From: an uncultured Gammaproteobacteria bacterium
Lineage (GTDB): Bacteria > Pseudomonadota > Gammaproteobacteria > PS1 > Pseudothioglobaceae
Direction of reading: 5' to 3'
Length of the DNA: 64,000 bases
NCBI GenBank assembly: GCA_902512305.1
Contig: CABXIU010000005.1
Location: 1 to 64,000 of the forward strand
Positions 45,415 to 53,245 of this stretch are shown in pieces (position 1 is the stretch's first letter; the number at the start of each line of letters is the position of its first letter). Below the pieces are notes generated by a model that saw only the letters and a program-made list of their open reading frames with translations, did no database searches and was not told the DNA's origin. A program made the position numbers and the translations under genes.

Positions 45415-46503
45415 CTATCCATCTAGAGCTAGACAGTCCTCCGTCATCCAGCCGATATTAACTTCCTTGCCTTCTTTGAGGCTGATATTATCGACTGAGT
45501 TAGGAATTTTGACGATAAAATCGTCGTGTCCACACACACTAAAGCGTGTGCGAATATGGTCGCCGTGATAGATTAGCTCCTCTACCTTAGCGGAATATGT
45601 ATTAGGGGTTTTGCCTTTTGAAGGCATAACCATTATGCGCTCAGGGCGCAGTGATAATGTGGCACGTTCACCTGCTTTATTAACATTGATTTTAGATGCA
45701 ACGACAATATCCCCTGAATCTGTTTTAACTGTTACCTTATCTCCATCAATTGATTCTACAGATCCCATGAGGCGGTTGTTTTCTCCAATAAAGTTAGCTA
45801 CAAAAGCATTTTCAGGTTTTTCATAAAGGTCTTCTGGTGTCGCGCACTGCTGAACAACACCGTCATCAAAAACAGCTATTCGGTTTGACATCGTGAGTGC
45901 TTCAGTCTGGTCATGAGTTACATAGACAACTGTCAATCCGAGTTCTTCATGTAAATGTTTGATTTCATATTGCATTTGCTCTCTTAAGTTTTTATCAAGG
46001 GCACCTAATGGCTCATCCATCAAAACTAAATCTGGATCGAATACAAGAGAGCGAGCAACAGCAACACGTTGTTGTTGTCCACCAGATAGCTGCATAGGGC
46101 GTCTAGCTCCAAATTCTCCAAGCTGAACCATATCTAGGGCTCGATTAACTTTAGCTTCTCTCTCGGTTTTTCCCATTTTACGAACTTCAAGAGGAAATGC
46201 TAAATTCTCTGCAACAGTCATATGAGGGAACAATGCATAGTTTTGAAAAACCATACCAATTCCACGTTTATGTGGGGGTACATTATTGATGGGTTTGTTT
46301 TTTAAGTAGATCGTTCCATTTGTTGTTGGTTCAAATCCTGCAAGCATCATTAGACAAGTCGTCTTTCCTGAACCTGAAGGGCCTAACATTGTGACAAATT
46401 CTCCTTGAGCGACGTCTAAGTTGAAATCTTTAACAACTAATATTTCACCATCATAACTTTTTTGGACATTTTCAAATTTAACTAAAGGTTCTGAGTTACT
46501 CAT
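45415..46503 (-). CDS. Polyamine-type ABC importer ATP-binding protein (PotA-like)
   Basis: 362 residues. Walker A is LGPSGSGKTTCLM, the Q-loop FQNYALFPHM, signature LSGGQQQRVAVARSL and Walker B VLMDEPLGALD, followed by VTHDQTEALTMS. The C-terminal third is the MOI-like OB regulatory domain found in PotA and MalK-type ATPases. As first gene of the operon it is preceded by a 262-base gap with a promoter-like region and an inverted repeat. It lies 31 bases before the binding-protein gene. Confidence 0.93.
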   Translation of the reverse strand: MSNSEPLVKFENVQKSYDGEILVVKDFNLDVAQGEFVTMLGPSGSGKTTCLMMLAGFEPTTNGTIYLKNKPINNVPPHKRGIGMVFQNYALFPHMTVAENLAFPLEVRKMGKTEREAKVNRALDMVQLGEFGARRPMQLSGGQQQRVAVARSLVFDPDLVLMDEPLGALDKNLREQMQYEIKHLHEELGLTVVYVTHDQTEALTMSNRIAVFDDGVVQQCATPEDLYEKPENAFVANFIGENNRLMGSVESIDGDKVTVKTDSGDIVVASKINVNKAGERATLSLRPERIMVMPSKGKTPNTYSAKVEELIYHGDHIRTRFSVCGHDDFIVKIPNSVDNISLKEGKEVNIGWMTEDCLALDG

Positions 46504-46539
46504 ACAATAATAATTTTTTTTAAAAAATAAAAACTATAA

Positions 46540-46564
46540 GGCTGCTTTATCCAGCCATTTTTTT
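46540..46564. promoter_or_regulatory. Hairpin in the PotA-like leader
   Basis: GGCTG (46540-46544) and CAGCC (46552-46556) form a 5-bp stem with a 7-base loop about 35 bases upstream of the PotA-like start, in the transcribed leader of the minus strand. A T7 tract follows on the plus strand, so it could alternatively end an antisense transcript. Short stem; function unknown. Confidence 0.3.
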
Positions 46565-46600
46565 CGTTCCTATAGGTATTAACTTTAGAACTTAATGCTC

Positions 46601-46653
46601 TATAACAGGTGCTAAAGATGACTGTTATAAAACTTAAGTTTAATTCAATGCAA
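46601..46653 (-). promoter_or_regulatory. Predicted promoter and operator-like repeat of the PotA operon
   Basis: On the minus strand a -35-like TTGCAT (46648-46653) and -10-like TATAAC (46624-46629) are 18 bases apart. A perfect 8-bp inverted repeat TATAACAG (46601-46608) / CTGTTATA (46622-46629), spacer 13, overlaps the -10 and the expected start region, a usual operator position. Upstream, AACTTAA(G) occurs three times (46589, 46631, 46667), the middle copy inside the 10-bp palindrome AACTTAAGTT. Regulator unknown. Confidence 0.42.
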
Positions 46654-46721
46654 CTATAGTAAATTTAACTTAAGACGAAATATACCATATAGATAGTAAC
46701 GTATGTTCAAAAAAATGCCAT

Positions 46722-46747
46722 AAAAAAGGGGCTAGAAAGCCCCTTTT
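46722..46747 (-). terminator. Intrinsic terminator of the NCS2 permease gene
   Basis: Stem AAAAGGGGC (46724-46732) with GCCCCTTTT (46739-46747), loop TAGAAA. On the minus strand it is 19 bases past the permease stop and is followed by a T6 run, as expected for a rho-independent terminator. It isolates the permease from the PotA operon downstream. Confidence 0.8.
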
Positions 46748-46765
46748 AAATAAAACTAGACTAAT

Positions 46766-48139
46766 TTAACTAGCCTCTTTTTCTCCCATAATGGCACTCA
46801 AAATGAGAACTGTAAGTCCGCCAGTAGTAATAGCAGAACTAAAAATACTGCCCATGAGTTTGCCAAATGTGCCACCAATATTAGTGGCTAAAGCACCTGC
46901 AAACTGCGGAACTAACAAGACTCCAATTCCCATGCCAAAGGAAACTGCAAGAATCAGCATGTTACGTCGATTCATGTCAACTGACGCAAGAATTTTGATA
47001 CCTGCTATAGCAACAGTACCAAACATTACGATAGTTGCACCACCTAATACAGGGTTAGGAAGAGCTCTCAATATAGAACCTATATGAGGAAATAATCCCA
47101 TTAAAATTAGAATTGCACCTATCCAGACACCAACATGCCTACTTGCAATCCCAGTTAATTGAATTACGCCATTATTTTGACTAAACGTTGTATTTGGAAA
47201 GGTATTAAAAATAGCAGCAATTGCTGAATTAATACCATCACCAAGAACACCATTCTTGATTCGTTCAATATAACCTTCACCCTTAACATCTTGTTTAGAT
47301 ATCATGCAATTTGCAGTAATATCTCCAGAGGATTCAATAGCAGTAATCACATAGATGAGTGCTATCGGGATAAAGGCAATAATGTCAAAATCAAAGCCAT
47401 ATCTAAATGGTATTGGAATACTGATCATCTCCTGTACTGCGAATAATTGGCTTGTATTAACTTTACCCATAAATAATGCCACAACAAAGCCTATTACCAT
47501 ACCAATGACAATTGAAGATAATCGAACCCATTGATTGCTTGAACGATTCATAATAATTATTGCAATTAAAACTAAGAATCCCAGAAATAGATTGGATAAA
47601 GATCCCCAAAATTCTGGTTTATTATCTAGCAACCATTGGCCTCCAGCCAAATCTGTGAGTCCAACTTTAATTAAGCTAATACCAATAATCGTAATTACTG
47701 TTCCAGTAACAATAGGTGTAATTAGTTTTTTAAGTTGAGGTAAGACTTGACTTAATCCAATTTCTATAAATGCACCCAAGAAACAAACGCCCATAATCAT
47801 AGCGAGTATTTCATCAGGCCCTCCACCTTGAGATTTTGCTAAGAAACCAGCCGCAAGAACTGAGCTCAAAAAAGCAAAGCTAGTGCCTTGTAGACAGATC
47901 ATTCCCGCACCAATGTTCATAGGCTTTTTTGCTTGGATTATTGTACCAACTCCAGAAACCATCAGCGCCATACTAATAAGATAAGGTATGTGCTCTCCTA
48001 AACCAAGCGCGCCTCCAATGATTAAAGTTGGTGTGATAATTCCTACGAAGCTTGCTAGCACATGTTGCAGTGCAGCAAAAAACTTTTCAGCTGGTGGTGG
48101 ATCAGCTTCGAGTTCATAAATTAACTCAGAATCACTCAT
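46766..48139 (-). CDS. NCS2 family nucleobase (xanthine/uracil-type) permease
   Basis: 457 residues with about 12-14 hydrophobic segments. VLASFVGIITPTLIIGGALG at the start, LQGTSFAFL (the QTS/QGTSF helix 3 pocket motif), AIESSGDITANCMI (the conserved glutamate of helix 8) and FNTFPNTTFSQNNGVIQLTG (the NTxFSQNxG motif) are diagnostic of NCS2 transporters. The ATG is preceded by AAGGAGAG. The late N in FSQNNG favours purines (xanthine/uric acid group) over uracil, though specificity is uncertain. It lies between tRNA-Leu and the PotA operon. Confidence 0.9.
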   Translation of the reverse strand: MSDSELIYELEADPPPAEKFFAALQHVLASFVGIITPTLIIGGALGLGEHIPYLISMALMVSGVGTIIQAKKPMNIGAGMICLQGTSFAFLSSVLAAGFLAKSQGGGPDEILAMIMGVCFLGAFIEIGLSQVLPQLKKLITPIVTGTVITIIGISLIKVGLTDLAGGQWLLDNKPEFWGSLSNLFLGFLVLIAIIIMNRSSNQWVRLSSIVIGMVIGFVVALFMGKVNTSQLFAVQEMISIPIPFRYGFDFDIIAFIPIALIYVITAIESSGDITANCMISKQDVKGEGYIERIKNGVLGDGINSAIAAIFNTFPNTTFSQNNGVIQLTGIASRHVGVWIGAILILMGLFPHIGSILRALPNPVLGGATIVMFGTVAIAGIKILASVDMNRRNMLILAVSFGMGIGVLLVPQFAGALATNIGGTFGKLMGSIFSSAITTGGLTVLILSAIMGEKEAS

Positions 48140-48170
48140 TTTTACTCTCCTTTTTATAAGTATTAATAGC

Positions 48171-48185
48171 TAACAAGAATTGTTA
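48171..48185. promoter_or_regulatory. Inverted repeat upstream of the NCS2 permease
   Basis: TAACAA and TTGTTA are separated by GAA, giving a perfect 6-bp inverted repeat, 32-46 bases upstream of the permease ATG. A further TTGTTA is at 48211. These could be regulator sites, but the motif is short and AT-rich. Confidence 0.3.
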
Positions 48186-48270
48186 ACAAAATTAATGCTA
48201 CCAGATTTTTTTGTTACACAAAAAAATAATTTAGAATGATTTTTAAAGATAAAAAAAAGTTTGTTTAAGT

Positions 48271-48359
48271 TGGTGCCCGGAGCCAGAATCGAACTGGCAC
48301 GGAGTTTAACCTCCGCAGGATTTTAAGTCCTGTGTGTCTACCAATTTCACCACCCGGGC
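48271..48359 (-). tRNA. tRNA-Leu (anticodon UAA)
   Basis: 89 bases with encoded CCA (48271-48273). The acceptor stem pairs GCCCGGG with TCCGGGC (one G-U), the anticodon stem CAGGA/TCCTG encloses the loop CTTAAAA with anticodon TAA at 48323-48325 (read on the minus strand), and the T-arm has GTTCGATTC. The variable arm is long (GCGGAGGTTAAACTCCGT-like stem), as required for class II leucine tRNAs. The D-arm has GGTGG...GGTAGACAC. It is followed 131 bases on by the NCS2 permease on the same strand. The whole 48140-48527 stretch holds this gene, its promoter and the permease leader. Confidence 0.95.
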
Positions 48360-48380
48360 AGAGATGTTTTAGAACGGCAA

Positions 48381-48386
48381 ATTATA
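48381..48386 (-). promoter_or_regulatory. Predicted -10 element of tRNA-Leu
   Basis: The minus strand reads TATAAT here, 22 bases upstream of the tRNA 5' end. The best -35-like TTGATT is spaced 21 bases away, too far, so the -35 is uncertain. The rest of 48387-48527 is AT-rich and I see no further gene. Confidence 0.4.
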
Positions 48387-48527
48387 TACTATCGATAATT
48401 AATTTTTAATCAATTATCAATCCAGTTAATACTAAATTTTAAAACCTTGCATTAAGCCTTTCATTCAGAGCCAAGAATAATTATGTAAAATTTGTGTTTT
48501 AAATGTTGAATTCTTAAGGTTGTCTCT

Positions 48528-48737
48528 TTGTTTATAAAATTAATTTTAGTTTTACTTTTAGGTTGGGCTGGATTTAGTCTTATCAAAAGATTAAAAAGTT
48601 CTGATTCTTCAAGCCAACCAAAGAATGGACACGGTCAAAAAATGGTTGCTTGTGAGACCTGTGATACTCATGTCCCCGAGTCTGATGTAATTGTAAAAAA
48701 TGGTAAAAATTATTGCTCTAAAGAGCATGCGGAGTAA
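48528..48737 (+). CDS. PP0621-like small membrane-anchored zinc-ribbon protein
   Basis: 69 residues starting with TTG. An N-terminal membrane helix (FIKLILVLLLGWAGFSLI) is followed by a short polar linker and a C-terminal C-x2-C ... C pattern (VACETCDTHVPESDVIVKNG, then YCSKEHAE) that may bind zinc or a metal. The pattern resembles the PP0621 family of gammaproteobacteria, of unknown function. It sits 6 bases before yciB, so the two are likely co-transcribed. No ATG fits, and the start is set by the membrane helix and the frame. Confidence 0.72.
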   Translation: MFIKLILVLLLGWAGFSLIKRLKSSDSSSQPKNGHGQKMVACETCDTHVPESDVIVKNGKNYCSKEHAE

Positions 48738-48743
48738 ATTGAA

Positions 48744-49403
48744 ATGAAGTTTCTATTAGATTTTGGCCCAATCATCCTGTTTTTTATAGTTTATAAGTAC
48801 TATGGTCTTTATGCAGCAATCTATGCAATGATTGCAGCAACATTTGTTCAAATTGTGTATTCAAGAGTTTCAACTGGAAAATTCGTTACTTCGCAGATTC
48901 TCACTTTTGCTCTCCTCGTAGTATTTGGAGGAATTAGTATTGTACTCAGAGATCCAGCATTTGTAATGTGGAAAGTCAGTGTTTTGTACGTTATTTTCGC
49001 AGCTGTGCTAATTGGAAGTAACTATGTTGGAAGTAAAACTTTACTTGAGAGGATGATGGGTAAGGAACTTCAGTTGCCAAGGACTACTTGGGTAAAACTA
49101 ACCTGGTTTTGGAGTTTTGGGTTTGTTATTATTGCAGCAATTAATGCTTTTTTTGTGAATACTGCTCTCAGCGCGAGAAACCAGTTCTTAAATGGTGGAG
49201 TCATGATTGATCCAAAAATAGATTTAAAAAACTTTGATTGTGCTCAGACATCACTTGAAAATCTTTGTCTATCAGCACAAAACTCAGAGGAGGCTTGGGT
49301 AAACTTTAAATTATTTGGAACGCTTGGCCTGACTCTTGTCTTGATTGTTATTACGGTATTAATGTTAAGTAAGCACATCAAAGAGAAGCAAGCCGATACC
49401 TGA
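48744..49403 (+). CDS. yciB: YciB-like inner membrane protein with insertion
   Basis: 219 residues with about five membrane segments, longer than the 179-residue E. coli YciB. FLLDFGPIILFFIVYKYYG and LPRTTWVKLTWFWSFGFV are typical of this intracellular septation protein A family, and the C-terminal WVNFKLFGTLGLTLV ends as expected. About 40 residues (141-182), with two cysteines (C166, C175), are inserted between the last two helices, facing the periplasm or cytoplasm depending on topology. YciB affects envelope integrity and cell division in E. coli. Confidence 0.87.
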   Translation: MKFLLDFGPIILFFIVYKYYGLYAAIYAMIAATFVQIVYSRVSTGKFVTSQILTFALLVVFGGISIVLRDPAFVMWKVSVLYVIFAAVLIGSNYVGSKTLLERMMGKELQLPRTTWVKLTWFWSFGFVIIAAINAFFVNTALSARNQFLNGGVMIDPKIDLKNFDCAQTSLENLCLSAQNSEEAWVNFKLFGTLGLTLVLIVITVLMLSKHIKEKQADT

Positions 49404-49447
49404 TAACGAACTTGTAAATGATTGATTTCATATAATTGGAGAGAGCC

Positions 49448-51259
49448 TTGTCAATAATTGGTGCCCTCGTTGCATACAAAGGTAAGCCGGCCAAAGTTGT
49501 TTCTTCCACAACTCATAAGTATGAAATTATTTTTTCTGACGGTAGTAGTCAAAAAGTAAGAGAAAAGGATTTTCAATTTATACATCCTGAGTTTTCCTTG
49601 GTTCATAGTAACTGTCCTGATGTCGATACTTCAATTTTGATTGATTTAGATATTGAATCATTATCTCTTAAGGAACTTACTGAATGGCTTTTTGATAACT
49701 ATACAAGTCAAAATGCTTGGTTTATTTATTTAATGTCTGTAGATGGGTTATATTTTTATTGGAATAAAAATATTTTAGTACTAAGACCAACTGATCAGAT
49801 TGAAATTATTAAGCAGCAAAGATATGAACAGGCCTTGGAAGAAGAAAGCTTAAAGAGGTGTGTTAACAATTTAAATAATAATTCATTTGATAGCGATGAT
49901 GTTTCTTGGATTCATGAAATAGAGCAAGTCGCAATTAATCAATCTAAACATTCTAAAGCAATGAGTGCTTTATCTATTGACAGTACCCCAGAAAATGCCC
50001 ATCGTATATTAATAAGAATAAATTACTGGTCAGGGCTCAACAATCCATATCCTCGGAGAAACAAGATTTATGATGATGAGGAATTAGATTTTGAATCAAT
50101 AGAAGTTGACAGGAAAGATTTAACGCACCTTGATTGTTTTGCAATTGATAATAGTGATTCTAGTGATGCAGATGATGCAGTAAGTATCGAAGGTGAGCGA
50201 GTTTGGATTCATATAGCAGATGTAGCAAGCTATGTGGATGCTAATAGTGACCTTGATATCTTTGCCCAAAAAAGAGTCTCAAATTTATATCTGCCTGATC
50301 AAATCTTTCATATGCTTCCACTAAAACTTTCAGAGGCTTGTTCACTGGGCGCTGGAGAGAGATCAAATGCTGTGTCAATTGGATTCATTCTTAATGAATT
50401 TGAAATAAGTGACATTCAAATTCAGTTGAGTAAAATTAAAGCAACAATAATGAGCTATGAGGAGGCTGATAAAGCCTTAAAGAAAAATAAGTCTTTATCA
50501 AAGCTTAATGAAATTGCTCAAGCGCATAAAATTTTTAGGACTCAAAATGGCGCAATAAGACTGAATCTCCCTAAAGTGGATTTAAAACTCAAAGGCCAAA
50601 AAGTTCAAATAGTTCCTCAATCTGATAATGAAAGCAGAGAGTTGGTGGCAGAAATGATGGTTTTAGCAGGTCGGGTAATTGCACAATTTTCAATTGAAAA
50701 TAATATTTCAATGCCTTATCTTTCGCAATCTCCAGGAAAATTTAGCGACGAAATTATTAACAATATAAATAACCTTTCTCCATCAAAGCTATTTGAAGCT
50801 GCAAAGGGTTTTAGTAGGTCTAAATTATCTGTAAAGCCTTCTCTTCACTCAGGGTTAGGATTAAATGTTTACTTAAGAGTGACCAGTCCAATGAGGCGAT
50901 ATCTCGATCTGGTAGTTCAGCAACAACTAGTTAGGTTTGTATTAGGTCTTGAGCTCTTAAATGATGCGGAAATTAAAGATAGAATCAAGTTGGTTAATTC
51001 TTCAATATCAAAAGTTAACAAAGCAACGCGACAAAGCTTTGAGCACTTTAGGTGCCTATATTTTAAACAAAACAAAAAATGGCAAGGAGAGGGCGTGATC
51101 GTTGAAGTTCATGGACAAAAAGCTTCCCTGATGATTCCTGAGCTTGCGATGATTACTCAAGTCAAATTTAAATCAAAGGTCGACTTGGAAGATAAAGTTA
51201 AGTTGGTAGTTAACTCAACTGATTTATTTGAGAGGTCAGTTGATTTCAAGCCACTCTAA
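49448..51259 (+). CDS. RNase II/R family 3'-5' exoribonuclease (Deinococcus RNase II-like)
   Basis: 603 residues from the TTG at 49448, chosen because GGAGAG (49438-49443) is a good ribosome-binding site for it; an upstream TTG at 49436 would add four residues. The N-terminal 40 residues form an SH3/KOW-like strand set (VSSTTHKYEIIFSDGSSQKV) rather than a cold-shock domain. The RNB active site is CFAIDNSDSSDADDAVSIEG with the spaced aspartates, and RVTSPMRRYLDLVVQQQLV is the conserved RNB core. No clear C-terminal S1 domain. It degrades single-stranded RNA. It overlaps lpxH by 24 bases on the opposite strand. Confidence 0.87.
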   Translation: MSIIGALVAYKGKPAKVVSSTTHKYEIIFSDGSSQKVREKDFQFIHPEFSLVHSNCPDVDTSILIDLDIESLSLKELTEWLFDNYTSQNAWFIYLMSVDGLYFYWNKNILVLRPTDQIEIIKQQRYEQALEEESLKRCVNNLNNNSFDSDDVSWIHEIEQVAINQSKHSKAMSALSIDSTPENAHRILIRINYWSGLNNPYPRRNKIYDDEELDFESIEVDRKDLTHLDCFAIDNSDSSDADDAVSIEGERVWIHIADVASYVDANSDLDIFAQKRVSNLYLPDQIFHMLPLKLSEACSLGAGERSNAVSIGFILNEFEISDIQIQLSKIKATIMSYEEADKALKKNKSLSKLNEIAQAHKIFRTQNGAIRLNLPKVDLKLKGQKVQIVPQSDNESRELVAEMMVLAGRVIAQFSIENNISMPYLSQSPGKFSDEIINNINNLSPSKLFEAAKGFSRSKLSVKPSLHSGLGLNVYLRVTSPMRRYLDLVVQQQLVRFVLGLELLNDAEIKDRIKLVNSSISKVNKATRQSFEHFRCLYFKQNKKWQGEGVIVEVHGQKASLMIPELAMITQVKFKSKVDLEDKVKLVVNSTDLFERSVDFKPL

Positions 51260-51943
51260 TTTATCAGTTAGCTTAATTGCATTACCGTTTTTGTATGACC
51301 AGTCTCCGAGGACATATCTAGTATATTTCTCTTCAGTGTGCGTTTTTTGCCTGTGAGTATGGCCATGTATAAGATCAAAACCTGGATAGCTTGACATTAA
51401 TAAATCAGTTGATACTTGATTCACATCCATTAATTCTTCAGACTTGTAGCTCTGAGCTTCAATACTTTTTTTACGAAGCTGACCAGTTAATTTAAGTCGA
51501 AAAGTTTTCGGCAAGTTTAAAAAAACAAACTGAATGATAGGATTTCTAAGAACTTTTTTTAATTTTTGATAGTTGACATCATCTGTGCAGAGACTATCTC
51601 CATGAATTAATAGAAATTTCATTGAATTTTGCTTGAGTATATAAGGTTCTATGATTAGTTTGCAGCCTGATTCAAGTTCAAACTTCTTTGATAGTAAAAA
51701 ATCACGGTTACCTGCCATCACAAAGACTTTTGTATTGGTAGTTAAGTCTTTGAGTATGTTAATAATTTTATTATAACTGGAAAGTGATATATCATCTCCA
51801 ATCCAAGTGTTGAAAAGGTCTCCCAAGATAAATAATTGATCAGCTTGTGACGCGTGTAACTTGCAGAAGTTATCAAAGAACTCAATTTTATCTTCTTCAA
51901 CATTAGTAAGATGAAGGTCAGAGATGATTAGTGTTGTTAGCAT
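51236..51943 (-). CDS. lpxH: UDP-2,3-diacylglucosamine hydrolase LpxH
   Basis: 235 residues, metallophosphoesterase fold: LIISDLHL, LGDLFNTWIGDD, MAGNRDFLL, LIHGDSLCTDD and HGHTHRQ, all metal-ligand motifs of LpxH in order. It hydrolyses UDP-2,3-diacylglucosamine to lipid X in lipid A synthesis. The presence implies a Gram-negative outer membrane with lipid A. The C-terminal 24 bases overlap the end of the RNase II-like gene in the opposite orientation. ppiB lies 38 bases upstream, the same ppiB-lpxH order found in E. coli. Confidence 0.93.
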   Translation of the reverse strand: MLTTLIISDLHLTNVEEDKIEFFDNFCKLHASQADQLFILGDLFNTWIGDDISLSSYNKIINILKDLTTNTKVFVMAGNRDFLLSKKFELESGCKLIIEPYILKQNSMKFLLIHGDSLCTDDVNYQKLKKVLRNPIIQFVFLNLPKTFRLKLTGQLRKKSIEAQSYKSEELMDVNQVSTDLLMSSYPGFDLIHGHTHRQKTHTEEKYTRYVLGDWSYKNGNAIKLTDKLEWLEIN

Positions 51944-51981
51944 AAAAAATGCGATGTTAGAAGTGATCTAACATCATAAAA

Positions 51982-52470
51982 TTAATTTTGAATCGAAGCA
52001 TTCTTAATAATAACAGCTTCTCCTGGAACGTCAGCATGTCCGCCAAGATTAATAGTTTCAACTTTTTCAATTTTATCAACAACTTCTTGTCCTACAACAA
52101 CCTCGCCAAATACGCAATAACCCCATCCATCTTGACCTGGAAAGTCTAAAAATTGATTATCATTTGTGTTTATAAAAAATTGTGAACTAGCAGAGTGAGG
52201 CGCCATTGTTCTCGCCATAGCAACACTATATTTGACATTTTTTAAACCATTTTTAGCTTCGTTTTCAATTGTAGCCTTGGTTGTTTTTTGGTTCATGTCT
52301 TCAGTCATACCTCCGCCTTGAATCATAAAGTTTGGAATGACTCTATGAAAAATAGTTCCATTAAAAAAACCTTCTTCTACATAATCAGTGAAGTTTTTTG
52401 CGGTAATTGGGGCTTTTTCAGCATTAACAGTAATGTGAATTTCGCCCATATTGGTTTCTAGAATAATCAT
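51982..52470 (-). CDS. ppiB: Peptidyl-prolyl cis-trans isomerase (cyclophilin)
   Basis: 162 residues. MIILETNMGEIHITVNAEKA, TIFHRVIPNFMIQGGGMTED with the catalytic arginine, SASSQFFINTNDN and WGYCVFGEVVVG are the cyclophilin active-site motifs. No signal peptide is present, so it is the cytoplasmic PpiB-type. It speeds proline isomerisation during folding. It is divergent from rplU and followed by lpxH on the same strand. Confidence 0.94.
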   Translation of the reverse strand: MIILETNMGEIHITVNAEKAPITAKNFTDYVEEGFFNGTIFHRVIPNFMIQGGGMTEDMNQKTTKATIENEAKNGLKNVKYSVAMARTMAPHSASSQFFINTNDNQFLDFPGQDGWGYCVFGEVVVGQEVVDKIEKVETINLGGHADVPGEAVIIKNASIQN

Positions 52471-52525
52471 GTTTAATCGCAGTTAATTTAAAAGATTGAA
52501 TTATAACTTATTTGATTAACACTAC

Positions 52526-52554
52526 TTTCATTAAGAACAGTGTTCAAGTATAAT
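52526..52554 (+). promoter_or_regulatory. Predicted rplU-rpmA promoter
   Basis: A -35-like TTTCAT (52526-52531), a 17-base spacer and a perfect -10 TATAAT (52549-52554) end 35 bases before the rplU ATG, in the gap divergent from ppiB. Confidence 0.6.
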
Positions 52555-52589
52555 TTACTCTTTTTTTAGCAATCAGATCAGGATTTGTT

Positions 52590-52901
52590 ATGTACGCAGT
52601 AATTAAAACAGGTGGAAAGCAGTATAGAGTTTCTGAAGGCGAGACTCTTAAAATTGAGAAGCTTGAAGTTGAGCCTGGAAAGAAAGTTACTTTTGATGAA
52701 GTTTTAATGGTCGCAGATGGTGATAAGGTTCAAGTTGGTTCCCCACTTGTAGCTAAGGCAAGTGTTGAGGCTAAAGTGATTTCACAAGGGAAAGGTAAAA
52801 AAGTACACATTCTAAAATTTAAACGTCGTAAGCACTCTATGAAGCAACAAGGGCATCGTCAGTTGTTTACAGAGGTTCAGATAGGTAAAATAAAAGCATA
52901 A
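52590..52901 (+). CDS. rplU: 50S ribosomal protein L21
   Basis: 103 residues, as in E. coli. [20 protein letters not shown] is the family start and [20 protein letters not shown] the conserved basic 23S-binding stretch. It is paired with rpmA in the usual rplU-rpmA operon, 10 bases apart. The GTPase gene obgE, which normally follows, is absent; fabD comes next after a terminator. Confidence 0.97.
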   Translation: MYAVIKTGGKQYRVSEGETLKIEKLEVEPGKKVTFDEVLMVADGDKVQVGSPLVAKASVEAKVISQGKGKKVHILKFKRRKHSMKQQGHRQLFTEVQIGKIKA

Positions 52902-52911
52902 GGAGTAATCT

Positions 52912-53169
52912 ATGGCACATAAAAAAGCTGGCGGTAGTACTAATAATGGTAGAGATTCGGTATCCAAAAGATTAGGTGTAAAGCGTTTTGGTGGCCAATC
53001 TGTATTAGCTGGAAATATTATTGTCCGTCAAAGAGGCACGAAGTTTCATCCAGGAACGAATGTTAAGAAAGGTAAAGATGACACTTTGTTTGCTGTTGCT
53101 GATGGAAAAGTGCAATTTGAAAAAAAAGGCAAGTTTAATCGTCAATATGTTTCAATTCAAACTGCCTAA
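52912..53169 (+). CDS. rpmA: 50S ribosomal protein L27
   Basis: 85 residues. [20 protein letters not shown] is the flexible N-terminal arm that reaches the peptidyl-transferase centre, followed by [21 protein letters not shown] Shine-Dalgarno-like AAGGAG precedes the ATG. It is followed by a strong terminator. Confidence 0.97.
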   Translation: MAHKKAGGSTNNGRDSVSKRLGVKRFGGQSVLAGNIIVRQRGTKFHPGTNVKKGKDDTLFAVADGKVQFEKKGKFNRQYVSIQTA

Positions 53170-53190
53170 TCGTCAAAATTTATTTATTTG

Positions 53191-53214
53191 AAAAAGCGCC
53201 TTAAGGCGCTTTTT
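53191..53214 (+). terminator. Intrinsic terminator after rpmA
   Basis: Stem AAAAAGCGCC (53191-53200) with GGCGCTTTTT (53205-53214), loop TTAA, followed by T-rich sequence. It ends the rplU-rpmA transcript 21 bases after the stop codon. Confidence 0.85.
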
Positions 53215-53245
53215 TGTTATTATTCCTTTTATAATTAGGCTTAAT

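Noticed and set aside
46540-46564. Second plus-strand small RNA ending at the GGCTG/CAGCC hairpin
   Set aside because: Any such RNA would need to start antisense inside the PotA gene, and the stem is only 5 bp; a leader hairpin is the simpler reading.
52534-52544. GAACAGTGTTC near the rplU promoter as a LexA-type box
   Set aside because: Only an 11-base partial palindrome and not the gammaproteobacterial CTGT-N8-ACAG pattern; rplU-rpmA is not an SOS gene.
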